Source of the DNA: Leucobacter chromiisoli
GTDB lineage: Bacteria > Actinomycetota > Actinomycetes > Actinomycetales > Microbacteriaceae
Direction of reading: 5' to 3'
NCBI RefSeq assembly: GCF_016522505.1
Contig: NZ_JAEHOH010000001.1
Span: 310,001-374,000, forward strand
Length of the DNA stretch: 64,000 bases
Positions 36,142-45,373 of this stretch are shown piece after piece; position 1 is the stretch's first letter, and every line of letters starts with the position of its first letter. The translations under genes were made by a program, and so were the position numbers. The notes under the pieces were generated by a model. That model was not told the origin of the DNA and did not search any database. It saw nothing but the letters and a program-made list of their open reading frames with translations.

Positions 36142-36624
36142 TCAGGCGCCGGACGCCCTGCCGGCGTCGTCGGTCTCGGCCGCCCCAGCGGCGTCGGCCG
36201 CGCGGCAGTCGGGGCAGGTGCCGAGGAAGGTGACCTCGGCCGCCTCGACGGTGAAGCCGTGATCCTCGCTCGGCACGAGGCAGGGGGCGGCTCCGATCGC
36301 GCACTGCACGTCCTCGATGCGACCGCATTCGCGGCACACCATGTGATGGTGGTTGTCGCCGACCCTGGCTTCGTAGCGCGCCGCGCTGCCGCCGGGTTCG
36401 ATCTTGCGCACCAGGCCGGCCTCGGTGAGCGCTCCGAGCACGCCGTAGACGGCCTGCAGCGAGGTGCCGGGCAGCTCGCTCTTCACCGCCTCGAAGATCT
36501 CGGATGCATCGAGGTGCCCGCCGGGGGCGAGCGCCTCGAGGGCTGCGCGCCTCGGGGCCGTCGAGCGCAGGCCCGCGTCGTGCAGGCGCTCGGCCGTGCT
36601 CGAGAGGGGTCGCGTCGTGGTCAC
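36142..36624 (-). CDS. catR: Fur-family peroxide-sensing repressor (CatR/PerR-like)
   Basis: A 160-residue metalloregulator. The winged helix (about residues 15-85) includes [10 protein letters not shown] and [14 protein letters not shown], the latter holding the recognition helix. The C-terminal dimer domain has the regulatory histidines HHH and two CxxC pairs (CREC, CPDC) for structural zinc. As catalase lies directly downstream, a peroxide-sensing role like Streptomyces CatR is the best reading; general iron Fur function is less likely. The GTG start at 36624 has no Shine-Dalgarno sequence and TAGAAT six bases upstream, so the mRNA should be leaderless. A matching palindrome overlaps the -35 region, which predicts autoregulation. 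Confidence 0.9.
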   Translation of the reverse strand: MTTTRPLSSTAERLHDAGLRSTAPRRAALEALAPGGHLDASEIFEAVKSELPGTSLQAVYGVLGALTEAGLVRKIEPGGSAARYEARVGDNHHHMVCRECGRIEDVQCAIGAAPCLVPSEDHGFTVEAAEVTFLGTCPDCRAADAAGAAETDDAGRASGA

Positions 36625-36630
36625 GCTCCG

Positions 36631-36659
36631 ATTCTAGCGTTGTTTTGAATGAATCAAAA
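36631..36659 (-). promoter_or_regulatory. catR promoter with overlapping Fur/CatR operator
   Basis: Read on the minus strand, TTTTGA (36659-36654), a 17-base spacer and TAGAAT (36636-36631) form the promoter. The perfect inverted repeat TTTTGA-N5-TCAAAA (36643-36659) includes the -35 hexamer and 6 bases of spacer on each side of the dyad, so bound repressor would block polymerase. The start codon is six bases beyond the -10 box. Confidence 0.78.
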
Positions 36660-36813
36660 GAACATCTGATGAAGTCCCGTGGGCCGCGCGGGGGTCGGAG
36701 GTCCCGCTCAGCCAGCCGACACGCCGCCTTGCTAAGCTGAAGCGTTGTCGCATTCTGGCAACTCTCGGCCGCTCGACCTCCGGGCGGCCCACGTACGGTA
36801 CAGGAGAGAAGAC

Positions 36814-39630
<2,817 letters not shown>

Positions 39631-39703
39631 CCCCCGCCTTCCCCCACACGCAGGCTGCCCGGCATCGCGCAGCTCGGCACAGCAGAGACCGATGGAGAGA
39701 CGC

Positions 39704-40669
39704 ATGGCGAACGAGAACAATCCTCGCCCCACCAAGAACGAGCGGCGCAACCAGGCCCGCGAGCAGGCCAGGATCGCCCGCGAGAAGGAGAAGCGCCGCG
39801 AGAAGCGCAACCGCCTGTTCATCCAGGGCGGTGTGGTGCTCGGCGTCATCGCCATCCTGGCGGTCGTGGGCGTCGTGCTGATGCAGACCATGAAGCCCGC
39901 GGGCCCGGGCCCCCGGAACATGGCGTCGGGCGGCGTCGTCTTCGGCCAGGATCTCCAGGTCGTCGAGGGCCCGGCGCTCGAGTCGGGCGAGGACCGTCAG
40001 GCCCCCGAGGTCAACCGCGACGAGTTGCCCCTCGACGTCACGGTGTACGTCGACTACATGTGCCCGGCCTGCGGCAGCTTCGAGCAGAACTTCGGCTCGA
40101 TGCTCGAGCAGTACGTCGGCAGCGGCGACATCACCCTGCAGGTCTACCCGATCAACTTCCTCGACGGCGCCTCGCTCGGCACCAAGTACTCGACGCGCGC
40201 CGCGAACCTCTTCGGCTGCGTCGTTGAGCAGCAGCCCGACGCGGCGTTCGAACTCCACACCCGCCTGCTCAGCGCCGATGTGCAGCCCGCCGAACAGACC
40301 GCCGGCCTCACCGACGACGAGCTGCTCGAGCAGGCCGAGCAGGCCGGCGCCGAGCCGACCGGCGAGCTGCGGCAGTGCGTGGCCGACAAGCCGTTCGCCG
40401 ACTTCGTCGCATCGAACACCAAGGCCGCCACCGAGACCGGCATCGTCGGCCTCGCCGACGGCGCGCAGCTGCTCGACTCGAACGGCCAGCTGCAGGCCGA
40501 GGGCGGGCCGCAGCGCCTCGTCTCGACCCCGCTCGTCATCGTCAACGGCGAGCAGTGGAACCCGCAGCGCGACGGCGACCTCGAGACCTACCTGCTCAAG
40601 GTGAAGGCCGACGTCGAGAAGGACGCGGCGGCCCAGGAGGAGACTGACAACGTCGAGGAGTCCGAGTAG
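39704..40669 (+). CDS. Membrane-anchored DsbA-like thiol-disulfide oxidoreductase
   Basis: A 321-residue protein. A highly charged cytoplasmic N-terminus (about 36 residues) is followed by one membrane helix at about residues 39-62 and an extracytoplasmic thioredoxin-fold domain of the DsbA/DSBA-like type. The active site is YMCPACGSF with C120 and C123, and the cis-proline loop is in STPLVIVNG near residues 272-280. It would oxidise or isomerise disulfides in exported proteins. It starts 73 bases after secA, which fits a role in handling newly exported proteins. ATG 39704 gives MANENNPRPTK and follows GGAGAG; an upstream open extension lies inside secA. Confidence 0.9.
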   Translation: MANENNPRPTKNERRNQAREQARIAREKEKRREKRNRLFIQGGVVLGVIAILAVVGVVLMQTMKPAGPGPRNMASGGVVFGQDLQVVEGPALESGEDRQAPEVNRDELPLDVTVYVDYMCPACGSFEQNFGSMLEQYVGSGDITLQVYPINFLDGASLGTKYSTRAANLFGCVVEQQPDAAFELHTRLLSADVQPAEQTAGLTDDELLEQAEQAGAEPTGELRQCVADKPFADFVASNTKAATETGIVGLADGAQLLDSNGQLQAEGGPQRLVSTPLVIVNGEQWNPQRDGDLETYLLKVKADVEKDAAAQEETDNVEESE

Positions 40670-40702
40670 ACTTTCCCGGGTGGCCCGGACGGGCCGCCCC
40701 TC

Positions 40703-40778
40703 GCCGCCTTAGCTCATCCGGTAGAGCAGCGCCCTTGTAAAGCGCAGGTGGTCGGTTCGAGTCCGACAGGCGGCTCCA
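40703..40778 (+). tRNA. tRNA-Thr, anticodon TGT
   Basis: Acceptor arms GCCGCCT (40703-40709) and AGGCGGC (40768-40774) pair perfectly. The D-arm is GCTC/GAGC, the anticodon loop CTTGTAA reads TGT, and the T-arm GTCGG/CCGAC encloses TTCGAGT. The discriminator is T and CCA is encoded (40776-40778). The last pair of the anticodon stem is a C-A mismatch. It reads ACA and wobble threonine codons. Confidence 0.95.
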
Positions 40779-40789
40779 CGAAGAACGCG

Positions 40790-41821
40790 TCAGCGTGTCG
40801 CGCCGGAGCCATCCGGCGCCTCCGGCGGGGCTCCGTCCGGGTCGCCCTCGCCGCCGGCACCGCGGGGCGCGCTGCCGGGCGCACCGCCGGGGGCTGATCC
40901 CCCGCCGGGGCCCGATCCTCCGCCGGGCGCCGATCCTCCGCCGCCGGGCGCCGATCCGCCGCCGCCGGCCTCCGTGCGGGTGTCGACGAGCACCGCGAGG
41001 CCGACCTCGTAGCCGCTGCTCTCGTCTCCGCTCACCGTCGCCATCTGCAGCTCGCCCCCGTCGTCGCCGAAGACGTTGTCGTTCTCCAGGCTCACTCCCG
41101 CGAGGTTCCGGCTGGACTCCGGGTAGTCGCTGCGCCGGTAAACGGCGGAGCAGATCTCCTCGGGCAGCGCGACCTGGGAGGTGGCGATGGCGTTCGCGGA
41201 GTCCGTGATGGACGCGAGATCCGGGTAGACCTCGAAGTGGATGTGCGGCCACCGTCCGGAGTAGCAGGCGGGGAAGATCGACGTGAAGGCCACCTTCCCG
41301 TCGGCATCGGCGACCTGCACGCCCCGCAGGTAGGTCACGTTCTCCAGGCCCTCGGAGTACATCGAGTAGCCGCCGTCGCGGTCGCACTGCCACACGTACA
41401 CGGCGACGCCCTCGAAGGGGCGATCCTGCGCCTGGTCCGTGATCTGCAGCGTCAGCGTCATCGGAACGCCTTCGGCGGTCGCGCCGCCGTCGATGCTCGG
41501 CCGAATGTCGCTCCGCACGATGCCCGTGTCCTGCAGCACGTTCACGCCGTTGGACCCGTCGCCGGGGTAGGGGCCGGCGGTCTCCTCGGGGATCTCTCCC
41601 GCGGCGGCCGCCCGTGCGGAGGCCGTCGAGCCGCTGCTGCACGCCGCGAGGCCGAGGCTCGCGGCGCCGATCCCGAACATCGCGAGCACGCTGCGGCGGC
41701 TGAGCAGCGTGGTGACGTCGAAGCGGAGGCCCTGATCGACGACCTCCTCGTCCTGGTGAGCGAGGAGTCGGCCCTCGTAGCGCAGGCCCTCTGGCGTGGA
41801 CTGGGGTTCGGGGAAGGTCAT
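40790..41821 (-). CDS. Intradiol dioxygenase-like exported lipoprotein
   Basis: A 343-residue protein. The N-terminal 40 residues are cytoplasmic-like, followed by RRSVLAMFGIGAASLGLAAC, a twin-arginine-type signal ending in a lipobox, so it is predicted to be exported folded and lipidated. The catalytic domain (about residues 85-270) has the intradiol fold signatures, with the non-haem iron ligands in FPACYSGRWPHIHFEV (one Tyr and the H-x-H pair); such proteins normally cleave catechols. The last 60 residues are a Gly/Ser/Ala/Pro repeat tail. Extracytoplasmic members of this family are common in Actinobacteria but their substrates are unclear. It ends 12 bases from tRNA-Thr. Confidence 0.83.
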   Translation of the reverse strand: MTFPEPQSTPEGLRYEGRLLAHQDEEVVDQGLRFDVTTLLSRRSVLAMFGIGAASLGLAACSSGSTASARAAAAGEIPEETAGPYPGDGSNGVNVLQDTGIVRSDIRPSIDGGATAEGVPMTLTLQITDQAQDRPFEGVAVYVWQCDRDGGYSMYSEGLENVTYLRGVQVADADGKVAFTSIFPACYSGRWPHIHFEVYPDLASITDSANAIATSQVALPEEICSAVYRRSDYPESSRNLAGVSLENDNVFGDDGGELQMATVSGDESSGYEVGLAVLVDTRTEAGGGGSAPGGGGSAPGGGSGPGGGSAPGGAPGSAPRGAGGEGDPDGAPPEAPDGSGATR

Positions 41822-41888
41822 CGGGTTCTCCTCTGGTCGGTGAGCGTCGCGCTCTTCCCTGACCGTACGGAGCCGAGCTATCGGGAGC

Positions 41889-42539
41889 CTATGGAATCGC
41901 TGGAGCGGCGCCGGGAGCCGCTGCGATCGCGGCGGCGATCTCCCGGATCTCCGCGGTGGCGCGGGAGAGCTCGGCCGCGGCGAGGTCGGCGCCCAGTTCG
42001 GGCAGGAGCGACGCCAGGGTCCGCCTCACGCCGATCGTCCGCAGTTCCATGCCGAGCCCACCGCCGAGCGCCAGCCGCAGGGGGCCGAAGACGTGCTCGA
42101 AGGCCCCGTCGTCGTCGGTGCCGCCGCGCGCGCTCACCACGATCACCGGCTTGCCCCGCAGCGGCTGCGTCGCCGTGTCGAAGGGCGCGGTGCGGCCCGG
42201 CACGTGCAGCAGGTCGAGCCACGTCTTCAGCGTGGACGGCATGCCGTAGTTGTACATGGGCGCACCCACGACGAGCACGTCGGCGGAGATCGCCTCGTCG
42301 ATGAGGCGATCCTGCAGGGTCGCCGCCGCGCGGGGAATCTCCGCGCCCCCGCGCAGGTGCTCGGGCCAGTGCTGGGCCGCGGTGCGCAGGTGGGGCACCG
42401 GATCCTCGTGCAGATCGCGGGCGACCACCGTATGGTCGTCCCCGCGCGCACGCCAGGTCTCGGCGAACGCGCCGGTGAGCATGCGGGTGACGGAGTGCTC
42501 TCCGGATGCTGATGAGTCGATGTGCAGCAGAGTCGGCAT
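41889..42539 (-). CDS. azoR: FMN-dependent NADH azoreductase
   Basis: A flavodoxin-like quinone or azo-compound reductase of 216 residues. HIDSSASGEHSVTRMLT is the phosphate-binding loop that holds FMN, and APMYNYGMPSTLKTWLDL is the flavin contact and dimer region typical of AzoR/AcpD. ATG 42539 follows GAAAGG. It would use NADH to reduce quinones two electrons at a time, a detoxifying function. It is transcribed towards the dioxygenase-like gene 67 bases downstream and may share its transcript. Confidence 0.9.
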   Translation of the reverse strand: MPTLLHIDSSASGEHSVTRMLTGAFAETWRARGDDHTVVARDLHEDPVPHLRTAAQHWPEHLRGGAEIPRAAATLQDRLIDEAISADVLVVGAPMYNYGMPSTLKTWLDLLHVPGRTAPFDTATQPLRGKPVIVVSARGGTDDDGAFEHVFGPLRLALGGGLGMELRTIGVRRTLASLLPELGADLAAAELSRATAEIREIAAAIAAAPGAAPAIP

Positions 42540-42887
42540 GGAGCGCCTTTCTCGTGGATCGGTCGGGTGTCTCGTGGATCGGGTCGTGCGGCTGTCCCCG
42601 GGCGGGAGCCTCAGGTTCTTGCGATGTCGGGTCGTGCGATGTCGGGTCGTGCGATGTCGGGTCGTGCGATGTCGGGTCGTGCGGATCGGCCGGCGGCGGT
42701 TCGCCGCGGCGCCCCCTTCACTATCCCGCACTCGGCGACCTTCGAGGGAGTCCGGGCGGTGGAATTGCCCTCGCGCCGTCGCGCCTTTCGTGCCTCGGGG
42801 CCGTCCTCGAGGCCGACCGCCCCCGAGCCTCTCGGAATTCCGGCGCCGTACGCCGTGACAGGCCTCCGCATGGCCTAGGGTTGTCAG
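42540..42887. other. Intergenic region with no gene, between azoR and the YdcZ-like gene
   Basis: A 348-base divergent gap. It holds the 15-base tandem repeat array (separate entry), a related non-tandem GTGGATCGGGTCGTG just upstream of it, and possible promoters for both genes. Short open frames exist on both strands but lack Shine-Dalgarno sequences and are mostly the translated repeat. Confidence 0.5.
42621..42680. repeat. Four perfect copies of a 15-base tandem repeat
   Basis: The unit GCGATGTCGGGTCGT occurs four times head to tail without mismatches, then trails off into GCGGATCGG. As the unit is a multiple of three, it also reads through as a repeated pentapeptide in several frames, but none looks like a gene. 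It lies in the divergent promoter region 82 bases before azoR. Confidence 0.95.
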
Positions 42888-43850
42888 GTGGCGAACGCGA
42901 GAACGAGCATTCCGGTGTGGGCGGCGCTGCTCGGCTCCGGCCTGGCGGGCATGCTGGTCGGCGTGCAGTCGCGGGCCAACGGCGGACTGAGCCAGCAGAT
43001 CGGTGACGGCTATCTGGCGGCGGTGGTCTCGTTCGGCTCGGGGCTCCTGCTGCTCTCGATCCTGACGCTCTGCTCGCCGGCCGCGCGCGCGGGGCTCGGC
43101 CGGCTGCGCGAGGAGGTGCGCAGCGGCGGCTATCCCGTCTGGGGCCTGCTGGGCGGCACCTGTGGGGCGTTCTTCGTGCTGAGCCAGGGGCTCGTGGCGT
43201 CGGTTATCGGCCTCGCGCTGTTCACGGTGGGCATCGTCGCGGGCCAGGTGCTCGGAGGCCTCGTGATGGACCGGATCGGGTTGGGCCCGGGCGGTCGGGT
43301 CAACCCGACGCCGCAGCGGATCGTCGGCACCGTGCTCGCCGTCGTGGCCGTGGCGATCGCCGTCTCCGCGGACATCGGCGGAGGAAACGCCGTTTGGCTC
43401 GCGGTCGTCCCGCTGGTCGCGGGCGTCGGCATGGCGTGGCAGTCGGCGGTCAACGGTCTGGTCAGGGCTGCCGCCCGGAGTGCGATCGCCGCGACGTTCG
43501 TGAACTTCGTCGTCGGCACGGCCCTGCTGGCGGTGCTCGCCGGCGTCTCGATCGCGATCCGCGGCTGGCCGGCCGCGTGGCCGGCGTCTCCCTGGCTCTA
43601 CATCGGCGGTCTGCTGGGAGTGCTCTTCATCGCCCTGGCGACGATCCTCGTGCGCACGGCGGGCGTGCTGCTGCTCAGCATGTCGAACGTCGCCGGGCAG
43701 CTGATCGCGGCGGTGCTGCTCGAGGCCGGCCTGCCGCTCGCGGGCGGGGTGACCGTCGGGCTGCTCATCGGCGCCGCCGTCGCCTTGGCCGCCGTCGTGA
43801 TCGCCGCGATCCCGGGGCGCCCGAGCCCGCGGCGGCCGTCGTCGGAGTAG
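42888..43850 (+). CDS. YdcZ/DUF606-type DMT-superfamily transporter
   Basis: A 320-residue membrane protein with about ten hydrophobic segments arranged as two similar halves of five. The first half has GVQSRANGGLSQQIG and the second has WQSAVNGLVRAA, the internal duplication expected of a fused YdcZ pair. Function in the family is poorly defined; small-metabolite export has been suggested. TAGGGT at 42876-42881 ends six bases before the GTG with no Shine-Dalgarno sequence, so a leaderless transcript is likely. It converges with the nitroreductase gene 16 bases downstream. Confidence 0.85.
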   Translation: MANARTSIPVWAALLGSGLAGMLVGVQSRANGGLSQQIGDGYLAAVVSFGSGLLLLSILTLCSPAARAGLGRLREEVRSGGYPVWGLLGGTCGAFFVLSQGLVASVIGLALFTVGIVAGQVLGGLVMDRIGLGPGGRVNPTPQRIVGTVLAVVAVAIAVSADIGGGNAVWLAVVPLVAGVGMAWQSAVNGLVRAAARSAIAATFVNFVVGTALLAVLAGVSIAIRGWPAAWPASPWLYIGGLLGVLFIALATILVRTAGVLLLSMSNVAGQLIAAVLLEAGLPLAGGVTVGLLIGAAVALAAVVIAAIPGRPSPRRPSSE

Positions 43851-43865
43851 ATCGGAGCGAAGCGA

Positions 43866-44471
43866 TCAGAGCGAGCTGAGATGCTCGGCAGGATCCAGAG
43901 GCCTCCGCGGCTTGTCGCGCTGCTGCCCCTCGGCGATCCCGCCGATGTAGAGCCACCCCATGAGCTCCTCGTTCTTCGCGAGCCGGTGGGCTCTGCGCAG
44001 GGGCGCCGACCGTGCGAGGACGCCCGTGCGCCACATGGAGCCCCAGCCGGCCTCGTGCAGCAGCAGGCCGAGGTAGTGGGCGACGCCGGCCGCGACGGCC
44101 TCCTGCTCCCAGCGCGGAACCTTCTCGCTCTCGCGCTCGCACACGACGACGGCGAGCACGAGCGGGGCGCGCTGCGCCTTCCCGAGGTACCGCTCCTCGC
44201 CCTCGGGGGTCGTCTCTCCCGCGGCCTCGGCGAGGGCCTCGCCCAGGATCCGCCTCCGGTCACCCCGGATCTCGATGAGGCGCCACGGCCGCAGGCCGGA
44301 GTGATCGGCGACGGCGGACATGGCGGAGACGAGTTCGGCGAGCTCGGCGCTGCTCGGAGCCTGCTCGGTCACCCTGGAGTGCGAGCGGCGACCGCGGAGG
44401 GTCTCGAGGGTCGCGCGACGGGCTTCGGAAGCGGGTTGCGGCGCTGCCGGGGCGCCGGTCGCTCGGGTCAC
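43866..44471 (-). CDS. Nitroreductase-family FMN oxidoreductase
   Basis: A 201-residue flavoprotein of the nitroreductase fold. RRSHSRVTEQAPS is the N-terminal FMN phosphate-binding arginine pattern, LRPWRLIEIRG is the substrate-channel strand, and MGWLYIGGIAE holds the C-terminal flavin contacts. It uses NAD(P)H on nitro-aromatics or quinones. The GTG start overlaps the msrB stop by 3 bases, so it is translated after msrB from the same message. The pairing with a repair reductase suggests a response to oxidative or electrophile stress. Confidence 0.87.
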   Translation of the reverse strand: MTRATGAPAAPQPASEARRATLETLRGRRSHSRVTEQAPSSAELAELVSAMSAVADHSGLRPWRLIEIRGDRRRILGEALAEAAGETTPEGEERYLGKAQRAPLVLAVVVCERESEKVPRWEQEAVAAGVAHYLGLLLHEAGWGSMWRTGVLARSAPLRRAHRLAKNEELMGWLYIGGIAEGQQRDKPRRPLDPAEHLSSL

Positions 44472-44983
44472 TCGGCGTCGCCTTCGGGTGCGGTGCGCTC
44501 GGGCGCCGTGCGCTCGGGCGCGGCGCGCTCAGCGCCCTGCGGTGCGTCGTCCTCGGGAGCCGCGCCCTCGTCGAAGGCGAGTGCGACCGAGTTCATGCAG
44601 TAGCGGTTGCCGGTGGGCGTGCCGAAGCCGTCGGGGAAGACGTGGCCGAGGTGGGATCCGCAGGCGGCGCACCGCACCTCCGTGCGCACCATGCCCAGGC
44701 TGCGATCCTCGATGTACTCGACCGCCTCGGGGCGCACGCTCTCGTAGAAGCTCGGCCAGCCGCATCCGGAGTCGAACTTGGTGCCGGCGACGAACAGCTC
44801 GTTGCCGCAGGCTCGGCAGCGGTAGAGGCCGTCGCGATCCTCGTGGAGGAGTTCGCCGGTGCCCGCGCGCTCGGTTCCGGCCTGCCTGAGGACGGCGTAC
44901 TCCTCGGGGCTGAGCTTCGCCCGCCACTCGCTGTCGCTCAGCTGGACCTCGTAGTCGGCGTCTGCGTCGATCGGCTTGCTCAC
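44468..44983 (-). CDS. msrB: Peptide-methionine (R)-S-oxide reductase
   Basis: Repairs methionine-R-sulfoxide in proteins. In 171 residues the zinc-binding pairs CRAC and CAAC, the GCGWPSFY motif, SHLGHVFPDG and the catalytic C129 in RYCMNS are present. The C-terminal 30 residues are a Glu/Pro/Ala repeat tail (several ERTAPE units) not seen in most MsrB proteins. The GTG start follows GAGGAGG. It is the first gene of a two-gene unit with the nitroreductase. Confidence 0.95.
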   Translation of the reverse strand: MSKPIDADADYEVQLSDSEWRAKLSPEEYAVLRQAGTERAGTGELLHEDRDGLYRCRACGNELFVAGTKFDSGCGWPSFYESVRPEAVEYIEDRSLGMVRTEVRCAACGSHLGHVFPDGFGTPTGNRYCMNSVALAFDEGAAPEDDAPQGAERAAPERTAPERTAPEGDAE

Positions 44984-45075
44984 GGGAACCTCCTCGTCGC
45001 GGGATGTGACGCCGACAGTCTACGCCCGCGATCCGTCCCCACCCCGCACCCGTCTCGCCCCCACCCGCGCAACTG

Positions 45076-45129
45076 CGCTCGACAGTAGATGTCCTGGATC
45101 CTCGATCTTTGAGCATCTACTGCCGAGCG
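45076..45129. repeat. Long inverted repeat, 16-base arms
   Basis: Arms 45076-45091 and 45114-45129 match at 15 of 16 positions. The inner nine bases CAGTAGATG/CATCTACTG are perfect and the loop is 22 bases. There is no T-tract and both neighbours point away from it, so a terminator is unlikely. A regulator site or a dispersed palindromic element is possible. Confidence 0.8.
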
Positions 45130-45270
45130 GAGGCTGGAGGAGAGGGCTGCGGCGTCGAGGGGCTCGCGGGTGCACGCGCCCCGGGATCCGCGTGAATACG
45201 CCGGCGGACACGGCTCGGGAAACTCCGGACTTGCATCATCAGACGATATTCATCAGACTAGAAGGCGGTA

Positions 45271-45293
45271 ACTGAGGTATGCCTTACCTCAGT
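45271..45293. promoter_or_regulatory. DtxR/IdeR-type iron box upstream of the surface haem protein
   Basis: ACTGAGGTA and TACCTCAGT form a perfect inverted repeat with a 5-base spacer. The central 19 bases match the DtxR consensus TTAGGTTAGCCTAACCTAA at 14 positions. It ends 80 bases before the ATG, so repression when iron is plentiful is expected. Confidence 0.8.
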
Positions 45294-45373
45294 TCGATCC
45301 GATGAGGGGTCCGGGAGCGCGCTGCGAGGCACGAACCGGGCCCTTCGAACGCTCGACAAGGAGTGCGAATCGC

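Larger units (their letters stand above)
44984..45373. other. Divergent intergenic region between msrB and the surface haem protein gene
   Basis: A 390-base gap with no convincing gene. It contains a long inverted repeat (45076-45129) and a perfect DtxR-type palindrome (45271-45293), both listed separately. TTGCAT at 45231-45236 with CAGACT 17 bases later is a weak candidate promoter for the rightward gene, placing the DtxR box over the transcription start. Confidence 0.5.

Noticed and set aside
36745-36813. SecA starting 23 codons upstream
   Set aside because: GTG 36814 has AGGAGAG directly upstream and gives the conserved SecA N-terminus; the upstream extension matches nothing known.
42621-42680. 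Possible CRISPR array
   Set aside because: The 15-base units are directly adjacent with no spacers and no cas genes are present, so it is a simple tandem repeat.
42506-43006. Small reading frames across the 15-base repeat
   Set aside because: They encode only the repeated pentapeptide and overlap real genes at both ends, without a ribosome site.
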